DNA of 64,000 nucleotides from Cyclobacteriaceae bacterium (GCA_028278225.1 JANQEU010000071.1:90405-154404); one strand, 5' to 3'; shown: positions 53,201 to 61,583, counted from the first letter of the stretch. Translations and numbers: made by a program. The notes: generated by a model not told the origin, from the sequence alone.

Positions 53201-53335
53201 TGATCTGTATTTCATGCCGGAAAAATACTTTTCATCTATTTTTTGGGATTGTGAAGATTTTGATTTGGTCTTTTTTTGCGCGGTTGCACTGGCGCAGATC
53301 CCAAAACAGATCAGGAATACCAGAATGCGTAACAT
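50204..53335 (-). CDS. Secreted VPS10/BNR-repeat glycosyl-hydrolase-like protein
   Basis: 1043 residues. Signal peptide MLRILVFLICFGICASATAQ. Residues 40-740 are a run of BNR/sortilin-type propeller repeats, each with an S-x-D-x-G-x-x-W box (KTEDAGTNW, KSEDEGKTW, RSKDGGQNW, QSKDGGDTW, RSDDGGKSW, STDKGQTW, ITRDGGESW). The C-terminal 300 residues form beta-rich and helical domains (LRWNLTYSAPRMVDNF; ESVEDRLVQNKIETTQDEINFTRVFSNHI). This architecture is common in Bacteroidota surface proteins annotated as glycosyl hydrolases, but the hydrolase activity is not established. No neighbour in operon. Confidence 0.9.
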   Translation of the reverse strand: MLRILVFLICFGICASATAQKKTKSKSSQSQKIDEKYFSGMKYRSVGPTRGGRATAIAGIPSKPYTFYMGSTGGGVWKTEDAGTNWVNISDGQIKAGSIGAIEVALSDPNVIYVGTGSACPRGNISPGIGIFKSEDEGKTWKFSGLPEAGQIGKIVVHPKNPDIVWVSALGNIFRSNPERGVFRSKDGGQNWEKVLFISDRTGSVDLVINPANPRILCAAMWQVERKPWTLIDGGEEGGIYQSKDGGDTWNELEGGLPDGLLGRIGLAISPSNPDRLWAQIQAAEEEKGGLYRSDDGGKSWNRINRDHKLRQRGWYYSHITADPKNENTIYASNTGFYKSVDGGKGFERIWTPHGDNHGVWINPNDTDIMINCNDGGANVSLNGGKSWSSILNQPTSEFYRITVDNQFPYRLYAGQQDNTTISVPSRPTRSLTSLGNWIGVGGGESADVAVHPSNPEIIYAGTYSGEITYVNLASGEMRQVTPYPHYTEGTAQRDLKYRFQWNYPLFVSVHDPGEIYVASNYVHRSTDKGQTWEVISPDLTGKLDKYHDIPGGPIQHDATGVEVYSTIFALEESPYEKGTIWAGSDDGLIHITRDGGESWQNITPADMPVEGTVNKIEVSPHNPGRAIAAIYKYRDGDFKPYIFLTDDYGQSWSLLTTGANGIPDDHFVRAVAEDTMVKGLLYAGSEFGMYVSFDNGDNWQSLQLNLPHVPITDMETVNNDLAISTQGRSFWILDDLTPIQQARDATADNIHFLYNVRDTYRTNVGGWTGMNAVVNYYLEEYGDSDTITVIVRDDQDRIAQKWSTFPDEKSGEHKLKPSQGFNSLRWNLTYSAPRMVDNFVAMVFSAGREPGSKAVPGTYEVELAVGEWSSTNSFEVLLDPRWEEITISGLREKFELEQDVIDLINKSQDLIRNIRSIRNQATDIAKRAVDAGHEAKLKSLADSLDKKLSSVEDRLVQNKIETTQDEINFTRVFSNHIARLYQVIAYEHNAPTGGMLERWEDLQKQFTSIEAEYKAVVNGEFETFKAALEEADVERIIIKTND

Positions 53336-53522
53336 TGGCGATTGGATTGGTTAATTTGATCAAGATAGCGTGAGTTTAATTTATGCACAAACAAAAGCTT
53401 CTGTTGCGGTCCAATTCGCGAGGATTTTTAATGCCTTCAATCCGCCATCCCGCAACCGTATCTTCAATTGGAATACAGGAAAGATCTCCTTAACTGAAAT
53501 CCCTTCCCCTGTTCGGTCCTCT

Positions 53523-54425
53523 TCAGGACCAGAGATTACCAGGGTACAGGTTTTCTTTATGGAGGTTATCAAATTGCTGTTGTACCCAGGTTTTGTCCTC
53601 CAGATAAGTGACCCCGAACCAGTGATCTTTGGTCGGAATTACAGGTACTTTGACTCCAAGATGTATCAGTTGATTCAGGACACTGGGAATATAGTATTCT
53701 ATTTTGGGATTATCATTTGCCTGTTGATAGATCTCATCAAATCCGGATCTTATGACTTCAAATACCTTTGGAGAAAAACCCATTAAATTCATGGACACCA
53801 GTGTCCCGGGGTCGAGGCAGGTATTTTGTTTATTTTCTTCAAAATAGATTTTTCCGTCACCATTCCTGAAGACCTTTGTGCGTTCAATAATTTCAGTAAG
53901 AAAGCCTTGTTGACTGGATTGGCAAACTCCCCTGGATACGGAACCAAACTCCGTTAATGTCTTTGAAATTTCATAGGCTACAATGCATGCACCATGTTCA
54001 TCGGATTCAATACTTCTCAGGTGGTCAGCGGCTTCTTTCAGAGATTGAAAGCCATAGAAATCATCAGCATTGACAATCGCAAAGGGTTCCGAAATTTCCT
54101 TTTCGGCCATCCAGGTTGCATGAGCAGTACCCCAGGGTCTGACCCTTCCATCCGGCACAATATATCCGGGAGGTAACGAGTCCAGTTCCTGGTGAACAAC
54201 CCGAACCTCGGCCTTGTTTTTCCATTTCTCCAGGATAAGTTGGTTGAAGTCGTCTTCAATTTCCTTTCGGATTACGAATATGATCTTGCCGTATCCGGCT
54301 TTTATCGCATCGTATACTGTGTAGTCTATTATCCTTTCACCATGAGGTCCGAAACCATCTAACTGCTTGATTCCACCATATCGACTCCCAATGCCTGCCG
54401 CCAGGATAACCAAAGAAGGATCCAT
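53523..54425 (-). CDS. NDP-sugar nucleotidyltransferase-like protein
   Basis: 300 residues. The nucleotidyltransferase signature is VILAAGIGSRYGGIKQLDGFGPHGERIIDYTVYDA (residues 6-40), with the metal-binding Asp in FAIVNADDFYG near residue 120. It belongs to the glycosyltransferase-A fold that makes NDP-sugars. It lacks the usual left-handed helix C-terminal domain, so it is not GlmU-like. Substrate unknown. It stands alone, and its start is well separated from the permease that ends at 54514. Confidence 0.85.
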   Translation of the reverse strand: MDPSLVILAAGIGSRYGGIKQLDGFGPHGERIIDYTVYDAIKAGYGKIIFVIRKEIEDDFNQLILEKWKNKAEVRVVHQELDSLPPGYIVPDGRVRPWGTAHATWMAEKEISEPFAIVNADDFYGFQSLKEAADHLRSIESDEHGACIVAYEISKTLTEFGSVSRGVCQSSQQGFLTEIIERTKVFRNGDGKIYFEENKQNTCLDPGTLVSMNLMGFSPKVFEVIRSGFDEIYQQANDNPKIEYYIPSVLNQLIHLGVKVPVIPTKDHWFGVTYLEDKTWVQQQFDNLHKENLYPGNLWS

Positions 54426-54513
54426 CTATTCTTTTTGATTCAGGCCGCAAATATAGGATTTCCTTTGACTTTATCAGGCATCAGGAAAGATCAGTCTCAA
54501 ATCTTAGCGAGAT

Positions 54514-57186
54514 CTACTCGGTTCGCAATGATTCCACAGGATTAACCCTGGATGCCCTGAAGGTATGATAACCTATGACCAAACTCCCCGCTATCACTGC
54601 TATTAAACCACTGATGATAAATACTTCAACACCAATATTGACCCGGAATGCAAAATTTTCCAGCCAGCGCGTCATTAGCCACATGGTGACGGGAATCGAT
54701 AAAACCAGTGCTATTAGTATCTGAATTCCAAAATTTCGATAAAGCAGTTTGAATAACGTAATGGTCCCTGCGCCTAAAACTTTCCTGATTCCGATCTCCT
54801 TGACCTTGCTGTTGATCACAAGAATTATCAGCCCGATCAATCCCAGCATGGCTATTACAATCGACATGATGGTGGCGGTCGACACCAACCTGTTCATTCT
54901 GGCCTCATTTTCATATTGCAGTTTGATTCGTTCATCTAAAAAACTCCAGTTCAATTCTGCATTAGGAAAAACGTTATTCCATTCGGTTTCAAGGATATCA
55001 AAAGCTTTGGAAATGTTAGGTCCATTATAAGTAAACATTAATTTCGGCATGGGATCATCCAGTATATCCCCATCCGAGACACCCTCGAAAATTGGCCTTG
55101 GATTCTGAACAATAATCAATGGGTCCACCTCGTGATGAAGAGATGAATAATGGAAGTCCTCGGTAACTCCGAGTACGATATGCTCTCCAAATTCTTTAGG
55201 TGTCAGTCTTTTGCCCACCGGATCTTCCATCCCAAAATAATCTGCAGCAGCCTGATTGATGATAACACCTTGCCGCTCATCGGCAATATTTCCGGTTTCA
55301 AAGTTTCGACCATCACTCATCTTAATATTAAATGAGGGTATGAAATAGGGATCGGCGATGAGGAGTCTGAACCTCCAGTAAGTTCCGTCCTCTTCAGTGG
55401 CAACCAGTTTGGCCCAACCATTTGACCCAAACACGTGACTTGCCATCGCTATATCGGAGATTTCGGGGTATTTACCCAGTGCAGATTTCAGTAATTCACC
55501 ATTTGCCATTGCGGAATTATTTCTGGAAATGAAGGTCGTATCCTCCCCCGGTCTAGGAAATAGCCGGGCGGTGATGGCAGACTTGTAGGTATATCCCAAA
55601 TCTTCATTTTGAAGAAAGTTGACCTGTTTCCGCATGATCAGGGTACTGCTGATCAGAAAGATGGTGATAAGGAACTGGAAGACCATCAGCCCCTGCCGGA
55701 CGACATGCTTATTTCCCGCTGAGCTGCCGCCTCTAAGAGTGACTAAAGCACGAAGGTTAGAAAGTATTAGCGAAGGGTAAATACCCGCAATAAAACCAAT
55801 GATCAGTACTCCGCAAATAAAAGCCAGGACATGCCAGGACTCAAAAACGATCTGAAGATTGGAATTAGTGAGGTTATTGAAGGTTGGGATCAACAATGTT
55901 GCCACAACAGTTCCTGTGACCATTGCAATAAGAACCATCAGGATACTTTCGCTCAGGTACTGCAAAATCAACCCTGGTTTGACGGCACCCAGTACCTTTC
56001 TGACACCGACTTCCTTGCCGCGTTTCATTGACTGCCCAATGGATAGCGTTGCATAGTTGACACAGGCAATGATCAAAACCAATAACCCGATAGCGCCAAG
56101 GATAAAAATGTATTGAGGGTTAGAAACGGGCGCATAACCCAGTGGTATCGCCGGATTCAAATGTATATCCGTGATCGGCTGAAGTCCGATCCTGTAAGAT
56201 TCAAGGTCCCTGGATTCTCCTATCAGGTTCATGGCTACCTGTTCCGCTTTTTCCATGATCTTTTCCGTGTCCGAGTTATCTTTCAACAGGACGTACGTTT
56301 CCGGGCCAACCGAGAACCATGCATTTTTATAGCGCTCACCAAAAATTTCATCGTTGATCACATTGGATATAGCCATATCGAACTGAATACTGGAGGTAAC
56401 CGGCGGGTCCCGGAAGATGGCATTCACCACAAATTCCCTGGTGCCATCAAGGATCTCGATTCCCAGCGTTTTACCCAGAGGATCCCGATCGCCGAAATAT
56501 TTTTTGGCATACGATTGAGACAGTACGATTGATTCTCTGGAACCGAGCGGTTCCTCCGTATTGCCGTCGACAACAGGAAAGTCAAATACTTCAAAGAACT
56601 CCGGACTGATTATCGCCACCTGGTCCGTCAGTTTTTCCTCACCGGTCCCGACCAGGTATTGATTGAAGTTCAACTGCACCGCCGTTTGAACCTCAGGAAA
56701 ATTTTCTTCAAAGAAAACTTCGAACCGGGGAGGTGTTACCGAATTAAAAAAGATATTTCCGTTGTTATAGGTCTCTTTCAGCCAAAGTCTGTAGATATTA
56801 TCCTTTTGCCTGTGAAAATGATCGAAACTGACCTCCTGCTTTACATAAAGTCCCAATAACAGGAAACACGTGATCCCAATCGTCAGTCCTACGAGATTAA
56901 TGCCTGAATTTAGTCTGTCCTTCCAAAGTACACGGACGGCAATTTTTAAATTGTTATAAGTCATTACAGTAAATGAGTTTTTTAATGCCTGATCTTTTCT
57001 GATTGCGGACCAGCGGAAGCTTCGCAAAACCAACCACGCATACAACCACTTTGCTGCCCGTTCATTTTTGTTTTCAACCGTTCCTTTGAAAATTTCATGC
57101 AGGTCTCCCTGCAAGTCTTCCAGCAGTTCCGGGTTGCAATACCATTCAAGTATTCTGTCGGCCCATTTGGGAGGATGTGACTCCAT
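54514..57186 (-). CDS. FtsX/MacB-type permease with N-terminal prefix domain
   Basis: 890 residues. Residues 1-75 (HPPKWADRILEWYCNPELLEDLQGDLHEIFKGTVENKNERAAKWLYAWLVLRSFRWSAI) are the helical prefix domain, then a membrane helix (LNSGINLVGLTIGITCFLLLGLYV), a MacB core, EVGVRKVLGAVKPGLILQYLSESI, a second core and EIGIRKVLGAGTITLFKLLYRNFGIQ, ending ASRVNPVESLRTE. Begins one base after the PadR stop. Same class as the 45.3 kb gene, with the same coupling. Confidence 0.93.
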   Translation of the reverse strand: MESHPPKWADRILEWYCNPELLEDLQGDLHEIFKGTVENKNERAAKWLYAWLVLRSFRWSAIRKDQALKNSFTVMTYNNLKIAVRVLWKDRLNSGINLVGLTIGITCFLLLGLYVKQEVSFDHFHRQKDNIYRLWLKETYNNGNIFFNSVTPPRFEVFFEENFPEVQTAVQLNFNQYLVGTGEEKLTDQVAIISPEFFEVFDFPVVDGNTEEPLGSRESIVLSQSYAKKYFGDRDPLGKTLGIEILDGTREFVVNAIFRDPPVTSSIQFDMAISNVINDEIFGERYKNAWFSVGPETYVLLKDNSDTEKIMEKAEQVAMNLIGESRDLESYRIGLQPITDIHLNPAIPLGYAPVSNPQYIFILGAIGLLVLIIACVNYATLSIGQSMKRGKEVGVRKVLGAVKPGLILQYLSESILMVLIAMVTGTVVATLLIPTFNNLTNSNLQIVFESWHVLAFICGVLIIGFIAGIYPSLILSNLRALVTLRGGSSAGNKHVVRQGLMVFQFLITIFLISSTLIMRKQVNFLQNEDLGYTYKSAITARLFPRPGEDTTFISRNNSAMANGELLKSALGKYPEISDIAMASHVFGSNGWAKLVATEEDGTYWRFRLLIADPYFIPSFNIKMSDGRNFETGNIADERQGVIINQAAADYFGMEDPVGKRLTPKEFGEHIVLGVTEDFHYSSLHHEVDPLIIVQNPRPIFEGVSDGDILDDPMPKLMFTYNGPNISKAFDILETEWNNVFPNAELNWSFLDERIKLQYENEARMNRLVSTATIMSIVIAMLGLIGLIILVINSKVKEIGIRKVLGAGTITLFKLLYRNFGIQILIALVLSIPVTMWLMTRWLENFAFRVNIGVEVFIISGLIAVIAGSLVIGYHTFRASRVNPVESLRTE

Positions 57187-57187
57187 G

Positions 57188-57511
57188 CTATTGTGTCGCC
57201 ATTAACAATTTCTTATAAAGTTCCATCCTGGTAACCATCGTTTCATCTATGATTTTCCGTCCGGCTACCGTTAGTGTAAAGTATCTCTTTCTGCGGCCTC
57301 CCCTATCCTGAGTAGCACCACCCATTGTAGAATTCGTAAAGCCCTTTTTTTCCAATCGTCGCAATACGGAATGAACAGCCGTAACATCCAGTTTGCGGCC
57401 TGTTCTTTCTTTTATTTCCTCCAGAATGGCTACGGCGTATGCTTTATCCATCAAGGATCCGACAGTCAGCAATACCAGCTCCTCCAGCTCCCCAATTGAT
57501 TCACCTTTCAT
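57188..57511 (-). CDS. PadR-family transcriptional regulator
   Basis: 107 residues. IGELEELVLLTVGSLMDKAYAVAILEEIKERTGRKLDVTAVHSVLRRLEKKGFTNSTMGGATQDRGGRRKRYFTLTVAGRKIIDETM is a typical PadR winged helix with the GGRRKRYFTLT wing. It overlaps nothing but leaves one base before the permease. Its leader holds two palindromes centred on TGTACA, one covering the likely -7 element, consistent with autorepression of the regulator-permease operon. Confidence 0.94.
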   Translation of the reverse strand: MKGESIGELEELVLLTVGSLMDKAYAVAILEEIKERTGRKLDVTAVHSVLRRLEKKGFTNSTMGGATQDRGGRRKRYFTLTVAGRKIIDETMVTRMELYKKLLMATQ

Positions 57512-57530
57512 AATCTGTTAAATCATTTGT

Positions 57531-57576
57531 TGTACAAACGTACAATTATAAGATTTGTTGAACTTTTGTACAAAAA
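57531..57576 (-). promoter_or_regulatory. Double palindromic operator overlapping the -7 box
   Basis: TTGTACAAACGTACAA (57531-57546, arms TTGTAC/GTACAA) and the perfect TTTTGTACAAAA (57565-57576). On the minus strand TACGTTTG (57536-57543) fits TAnnTTTG and sits inside the first palindrome, 20-25 bases before the PadR start, so repressor binding there would block transcription. Confidence 0.6.
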
Positions 57577-57643
57577 CTGCTCTGATAATTTTTGATATCT
57601 ACCACTTTTCACAAATCGCTCAGTAGCTAAGAAGAAATTGAAA

Positions 57644-57651
57644 TAGTTTTG
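57644..57651 (+). promoter_or_regulatory. Candidate -7 promoter of the M1 peptidase
   Basis: TAGTTTTG fits TAnnTTTG; the ATG at 57676 is 24 bases downstream. Confidence 0.35.
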
Positions 57652-57675
57652 CGCAAGACTTAAATTAACTGACCC

Positions 57676-59550
57676 ATGCGAAAAAATATTGTGATAATAT
57701 TCACTATCCTGATCGCTTTTCAGACATCGGCGCAGGACCTGTACTTCCCCATTGAATACAGAAAAGCCTATGAAAATGGTACCAGGAAATATGATGGTAC
57801 CGTTTCCGAAACATACTGGCAAAACCGGGCAGCGTACGACATCAGGGCGGAAGTTGATCCTGTGAATAGCCTGCTTACGGCAAAAAGTGAGATCACGTAC
57901 ACCAATAATAGTCCGGACTCACTCAGGCACATAGTTTTCCATGCATACCACGACTATTACAAGCCCGGAGCCACCAGGGCGGGATTTTTTAGCGGTGGCT
58001 ACAATGAGGATCTGCTGAGTGACGGCATGGTCATCGACCTTATTCAGATCGAGGGGAACGATGTAGACATGGAGGACAAGAAAATAGTTTCGTACAATGG
58101 CACAAATTACCGGATCAAACTGGACCAGCCGCTGGCACCAGGAAGCTCAATATCGTTGAAAATCGACTGGCACTATTCGATTCCGGGTGAAGGATTCGAG
58201 AGAAGTGGCGCAATTGACAGTACTTCTATGTTCATTGCGTATTGGTATCCGGAAATGGCGGTATACGACGATATCAATGGTTGGGACAGGATCAGATACG
58301 ACGCGAGTGCCGAATTCTATCATGACAACTCCGATTTTAAGGTAGAGATAACCGCCCCGGAAACTTTCGTAGTTTGGGCATCAGTTGCCCCCTCGAATGG
58401 TAAGGATATCTATCCGAAGGATGTTTTAAAAAGACTCGAAAAAGCCAGGAAGTCTGATGAAAGCGTCACCATACTTGGTGCGGAGGATTATGAAAAAGGC
58501 GTAAAGATGAATGCCACAACCTGGAAATTCGAAGCAAAAGATTTTCCGGACTTTTCTTTTGCCTTAAGCGATCATTTCATATGGGAAGCTGCAACGTATG
58601 AGGATGAATATGGCACCTATTTTCTAAATACGGCGTACAATCCTGACAACCCGGCATTTTCCAGCGTAATCAGGACGCAACAAAAATCCCTGGAAATTTT
58701 CCACAACGATTTTCCAGCCTATCCTTTTCCATTCAAACATTTCACCATATTCAATGGCCTGAAGGGTGGCGGAATGGAATTTGCCGGCATGGCTAATGAT
58801 CAGTCAAACTCCGGGGAGCAGTATTCCAGATGGGTTGGAAAGGAAGTCAGCGACTACGAAGCAAACCTGGGATTGACACTACACGAGATGTACCACATGT
58901 ATTTCCCTTTTCTAATGGGTATAAATGAAAAACGATATGCATGGATGGACGAAGGAATGGCCAGTTTCGCGGACTATTTCATACCTCAGCTTTCAGAAGG
59001 AAACTGGGACAAATCCTATCTCGGCAGACAATTCGTCGTTCCGATGATGGTTCCGACCTACACCACTCCAAACCACTCCGGCATAAACTCTTATACGGTT
59101 GGTTCTTACTCCTACTACTCGCTTTATCATTTGCTGGGAGCGGATATGTTCAAAAAATGCATGAATGCGTATATCGAGAGATGGAAACAAAAGCACCCGA
59201 CCCCCTATGATTACATGCTGACTTTCAGTGACGTCTCCGGCATGGATCTGGACTGGTTCTGGAAAGGGTGGTATTTTGACTGGGGATATGCGGACCTGGA
59301 GATCAAGGCGTTTGATAATGGTCAGCTCACTGTAGAAAATTCCGGCGGCCGGCCCCTGGCTTTCAAATTGACATACACGTTTGAAGATGAGTCCACATCG
59401 AGCGAAACAATAAGCCCGGAGGTGTGGAAGGACTCCAAAACTTTTGATAAGACCGTTTCATTCGATAAGGAAGTCAGGTCCATCAGGTTATCCATTCTTG
59501 GCGGTTCGGATGCGGTTCTGGCAAATAATACATGGCCGAAGGAAGATTGA
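57676..59550 (+). CDS. M1 family aminopeptidase, exported
   Basis: 624 residues. Signal peptide MRKNIVIIFTILIAFQTSAQ. The zinc site is HEMYH at residues 403-407 with the third ligand E426 (18 residues later, WMDEG), and the exopeptidase motif GGGMEFAGMAN is near residue 366. The N-terminal half is the beta-rich M1 domain (FHAYHDYYKPGATRAGFFSGGYNEDL). The C-terminus has a beta-sandwich-like tail ending VLANNTWPKED. Active in the periplasm or outside. mogA follows closely. Confidence 0.95.
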   Translation: MRKNIVIIFTILIAFQTSAQDLYFPIEYRKAYENGTRKYDGTVSETYWQNRAAYDIRAEVDPVNSLLTAKSEITYTNNSPDSLRHIVFHAYHDYYKPGATRAGFFSGGYNEDLLSDGMVIDLIQIEGNDVDMEDKKIVSYNGTNYRIKLDQPLAPGSSISLKIDWHYSIPGEGFERSGAIDSTSMFIAYWYPEMAVYDDINGWDRIRYDASAEFYHDNSDFKVEITAPETFVVWASVAPSNGKDIYPKDVLKRLEKARKSDESVTILGAEDYEKGVKMNATTWKFEAKDFPDFSFALSDHFIWEAATYEDEYGTYFLNTAYNPDNPAFSSVIRTQQKSLEIFHNDFPAYPFPFKHFTIFNGLKGGGMEFAGMANDQSNSGEQYSRWVGKEVSDYEANLGLTLHEMYHMYFPFLMGINEKRYAWMDEGMASFADYFIPQLSEGNWDKSYLGRQFVVPMMVPTYTTPNHSGINSYTVGSYSYYSLYHLLGADMFKKCMNAYIERWKQKHPTPYDYMLTFSDVSGMDLDWFWKGWYFDWGYADLEIKAFDNGQLTVENSGGRPLAFKLTYTFEDESTSSETISPEVWKDSKTFDKTVSFDKEVRSIRLSILGGSDAVLANNTWPKED

Positions 59551-59560
59551 TCGGAGGAAA

Positions 59561-60094
59561 ATGGAAATAGCACGTATTGGTATCATCAATGTTTCGGACA
59601 GGGCTAGCCAGGGGGTTTATGAGGACCTGCCGGGAAAAGAAGTTGTCCGCCTGCTAAATGAGTATTTGACATCAGAATGGGAAAAAGAATATGCGGTCGT
59701 CCCGGACGAAGCAGATCAAATATCCCGGAAACTTACGGAAATGGCAGATCAGAAAGCATGTTGTCTCATCATCACCACCGGTGGAACGGGTCCTGCCAAA
59801 CGTGATGTCACGCCGGAAGCGACAGAAGCTGTCTGCGATAAAATGATGCCCGGATTTGGGGAAGCCATGCGTGCGGAAAGCCTGAAGATCGTCCCCACAG
59901 CAATTTTATCGCGGCAAGTTGCCGGGATTCGTAATCAAACGCTGATCATAAATCTGCCGGGCAAGCCAAAAGCGATCAAAGAGTGCCTGGATGTTGTCTT
60001 TCCGGCTGTTCCTTACTGTATTGATCTGCTGGAAGGTCCCCACCTGGAAACGAACCCGGATATTTTAAGTGCTTTCAGACCGAAATCAAAGTAA
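59561..60094 (+). CDS. mog: Molybdopterin adenylyltransferase MogA
   Basis: 177 residues from ATG 59561, which is preceded by GGAGG, one of the few good ribosome binding sites here. A longer frame begins at 59444 but overlaps the peptidase. MogA/MoaB family: IARIGIINVSDRASQGVYEDLPGKEV, the active-site loop ITTGGTGPAKRDVTPEAT, and LPGKPKAIKECLDVVFPAVPYCIDLL. It adenylates molybdopterin before metal insertion. No other cofactor gene is near. It starts 10 bases after the peptidase stop. Confidence 0.94.
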   Translation: MEIARIGIINVSDRASQGVYEDLPGKEVVRLLNEYLTSEWEKEYAVVPDEADQISRKLTEMADQKACCLIITTGGTGPAKRDVTPEATEAVCDKMMPGFGEAMRAESLKIVPTAILSRQVAGIRNQTLIINLPGKPKAIKECLDVVFPAVPYCIDLLEGPHLETNPDILSAFRPKSK

Positions 60095-60116
60095 ATCCGG
60101 AAAAGGAAGCTAAGGG

Positions 60117-60124
60117 TATCTTTG
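60117..60124 (+). promoter_or_regulatory. Candidate -7 promoter element
   Basis: TATCTTTG, 56 bases before the next ATG (60181); no -33 TTTG at the expected distance. Confidence 0.3.
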
Positions 60125-60180
60125 CTAACATTCTCCCGGGATCGTATGAATTAACATTTTTCAATGACAGGCAACAGTAA

Positions 60181-60657
60181 ATGAACAGAACTTCACTGGT
60201 TTTAATATTGTCCTTATCACTGAGTGGTTACGGAATATGTCAGACAATGACAACTGGTATCTACTTTACCATAGAAAACGAAAAGGCCGATTGTCACCAA
60301 AGACTTTCATTAAATAACACCAATACCTATTACTGTCTTGAAATTGAACCGATCATAAGTATTGACGAGTTCCTGAGTATATCGGAAGTTTACCATGACG
60401 CCTCCGGATACCATCATGTCGATATCGATCTCACTCCAACCGGTCTGAAGAATCTGAACAGGATACTGTCGGAGTTACCGCAATGGGAGCTTGCGATTGT
60501 GGTAAGTGAAAGATTGATCGGGATCATTACTGCAAAAGAAGGATTCCCTATAGAAAAAATTACCATTACCGAAGACCCCGACTCAAGGTTGGTCCTGTGG
60601 ATCCACCACGAACTATCAAGGGCAATTCCGGAAAACAGGAAGTCAAAGGACAATTGA
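60181..60657 (+). CDS. Exported SecD-head-like small protein
   Basis: 158 residues. Signal peptide MNRTSLVLILSLSLSGYGICQ. The mature part, YYCLEIEPIISIDEFLSISEVYHDASGYHHVDIDLTPTGLKNLNRILSELPQWELAIVVSERLIGIITAKEGFPIEKITITED, resembles the P1 head subdomain of SecD (the GYPVVxIxLTxxGAxxLxxLT...LAIVLDxxVIS pattern) but without the transporter. Such stand-alone SecDF-head proteins occur in Bacteroidota. Function unknown; probably periplasmic. Confidence 0.65.
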   Translation: MNRTSLVLILSLSLSGYGICQTMTTGIYFTIENEKADCHQRLSLNNTNTYYCLEIEPIISIDEFLSISEVYHDASGYHHVDIDLTPTGLKNLNRILSELPQWELAIVVSERLIGIITAKEGFPIEKITITEDPDSRLVLWIHHELSRAIPENRKSKDN

Positions 60658-60734
60658 CAAGACGAAATTGGGATACCGATGACCGGAAGGTGCCAGAAAA
60701 TATGTAATTTCCAATTCCATTTTTATCCCTAATC

Positions 60735-61301
60735 ATGCTATCAGCTTTTCAAGAAACCAAGCTTCGGTTGTTTTTCAATCTTCTGGATTATGACAAAAAC
60801 GGTTTTGTAGAACCCCGCGATTTTCAAAGCATCGGAGAGAATATGTGCCTGATGCTCGAACTTGCTCCCGGAGATCCCGCTTACCAGGAGATCAATGCGG
60901 CATGTATTAAAGTCTGGGACGATCTGTACATGTATGTAGATAAAAATCTTGATGATCGGGCATCTATCTATGAATGGTTATTGTATGCTGACGAAAGGAT
61001 CGTCAATTGCGAAAAAGCTGTTTATGACAAATATGTCAACAAAGTAGTCCATCACATTTTTGTCCTTTTTGACCAAAATAAGGATAATTTCATTTCTCTT
61101 CACGAGTACCTGAACCTGTTCATGGCCTTCCGGCTTGAGGTCAGGCATTCCGCGAAAGCATTCATACGGCTGGATCTGAACAAGGACAACCTGATCAGCA
61201 GGAACGAGCTCTATGCCGGTGTGGAGGAGTTTTTCAGGAGTGACGACATGGATGCGCATGGCAACTGGCTCTTCGGATCCTGGGAGCACTTGTGGAAATA
61301 G
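60735..61301 (+). CDS. EF-hand calcium-binding protein
   Basis: 188 residues, no signal peptide. Four EF-hand loops: D18-DYDKNGFVEPRD (position 12 is Asp not Glu), D69-DKNLDDRASIYE, D113-DQNKDNFISLHE and D147-DLNKDNLISRNE; the last three have full D-x-N/D-x-D-x-x-x-S-x-x-E ligands. The arrangement and length resemble calerythrin-type bacterial calcium buffers. Cytoplasmic. It stands between the SecD-head-like gene and the mobile-looking right end. Confidence 0.92.
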   Translation: MLSAFQETKLRLFFNLLDYDKNGFVEPRDFQSIGENMCLMLELAPGDPAYQEINAACIKVWDDLYMYVDKNLDDRASIYEWLLYADERIVNCEKAVYDKYVNKVVHHIFVLFDQNKDNFISLHEYLNLFMAFRLEVRHSAKAFIRLDLNKDNLISRNELYAGVEEFFRSDDMDAHGNWLFGSWEHLWK

Positions 61302-61329
61302 CGGGTTTCACGGGCAAATGCTTATTTGA

Positions 61330-61506
61330 TATCGGCCACATATGCTAAGACATTCATTTGCAACTCATTTACTGGAAAATGGAACGGATCTCAGGTATAT
61401 TCAAACACTTTTGGGCCATAACTCAAGCAGGACAACAGAAGTGTACACTTATGTTGCGATATAGGATTTGGTAAATATTCAAAACCCTCTAGATTTACGA
61501 CAATGA
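61330..61506 (+). pseudogene. C-terminal remnant of a tyrosine recombinase
   Basis: The plus strand reads [20 protein letters not shown], then [20 protein letters not shown], an in-frame TAG (61462-61464), then DLVNIQNPLDLRQ and TGA. All catalytic marks of the C-terminal half are present: Arg and His in LRHSFATH, the His in LLGH and the Tyr nucleophile in EVYTYV. The IQNPLD tail is typical of XerC/D-like and integron-like Bacteroidota recombinases. The N-terminal two thirds are missing, with a stop just upstream (61327-61329). Confidence 0.85.
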
Positions 61507-61515
61507 TATAAGGCC

Positions 61516-61541
61516 AGTATCACACATTAACATGTGATACT
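61516..61541. repeat. Perfect hairpin next to the recombinase remnant
   Basis: AGTATCACA, loop CATTAACA, TGTGATACT: a perfect 9-base stem directly after the recombinase remnant and directly before the boundary motif at 61542. Could be part of a recombination site or an operator for the WYL regulator gene that follows. Confidence 0.5.
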
Positions 61542-61558
61542 CGGTTGTTATAAGCCAT
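61542..61558 (-). repeat. Left boundary motif of the three-gene block
   Basis: Read on the minus strand it is ATGGCTTATAACAACCG, which matches the plus-strand motif at 63888-63904 in 13 of 17 positions. The two are inverted relative to each other and enclose the WYL, hydrolase and YdeI-like genes. Confidence 0.45.
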
Positions 61559-61583
61559 AGTAAACGAAATTCGACAATACTGA

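Noticed and set aside
53370..53786. 138-residue plus-strand frame
   Set aside because: Antisense to the nucleotidyltransferase for most of its length and without recognisable features.
59444..59560. Upstream extension of mogA
   Set aside because: Overlaps the peptidase coding region; the GGAGG site selects 59561.
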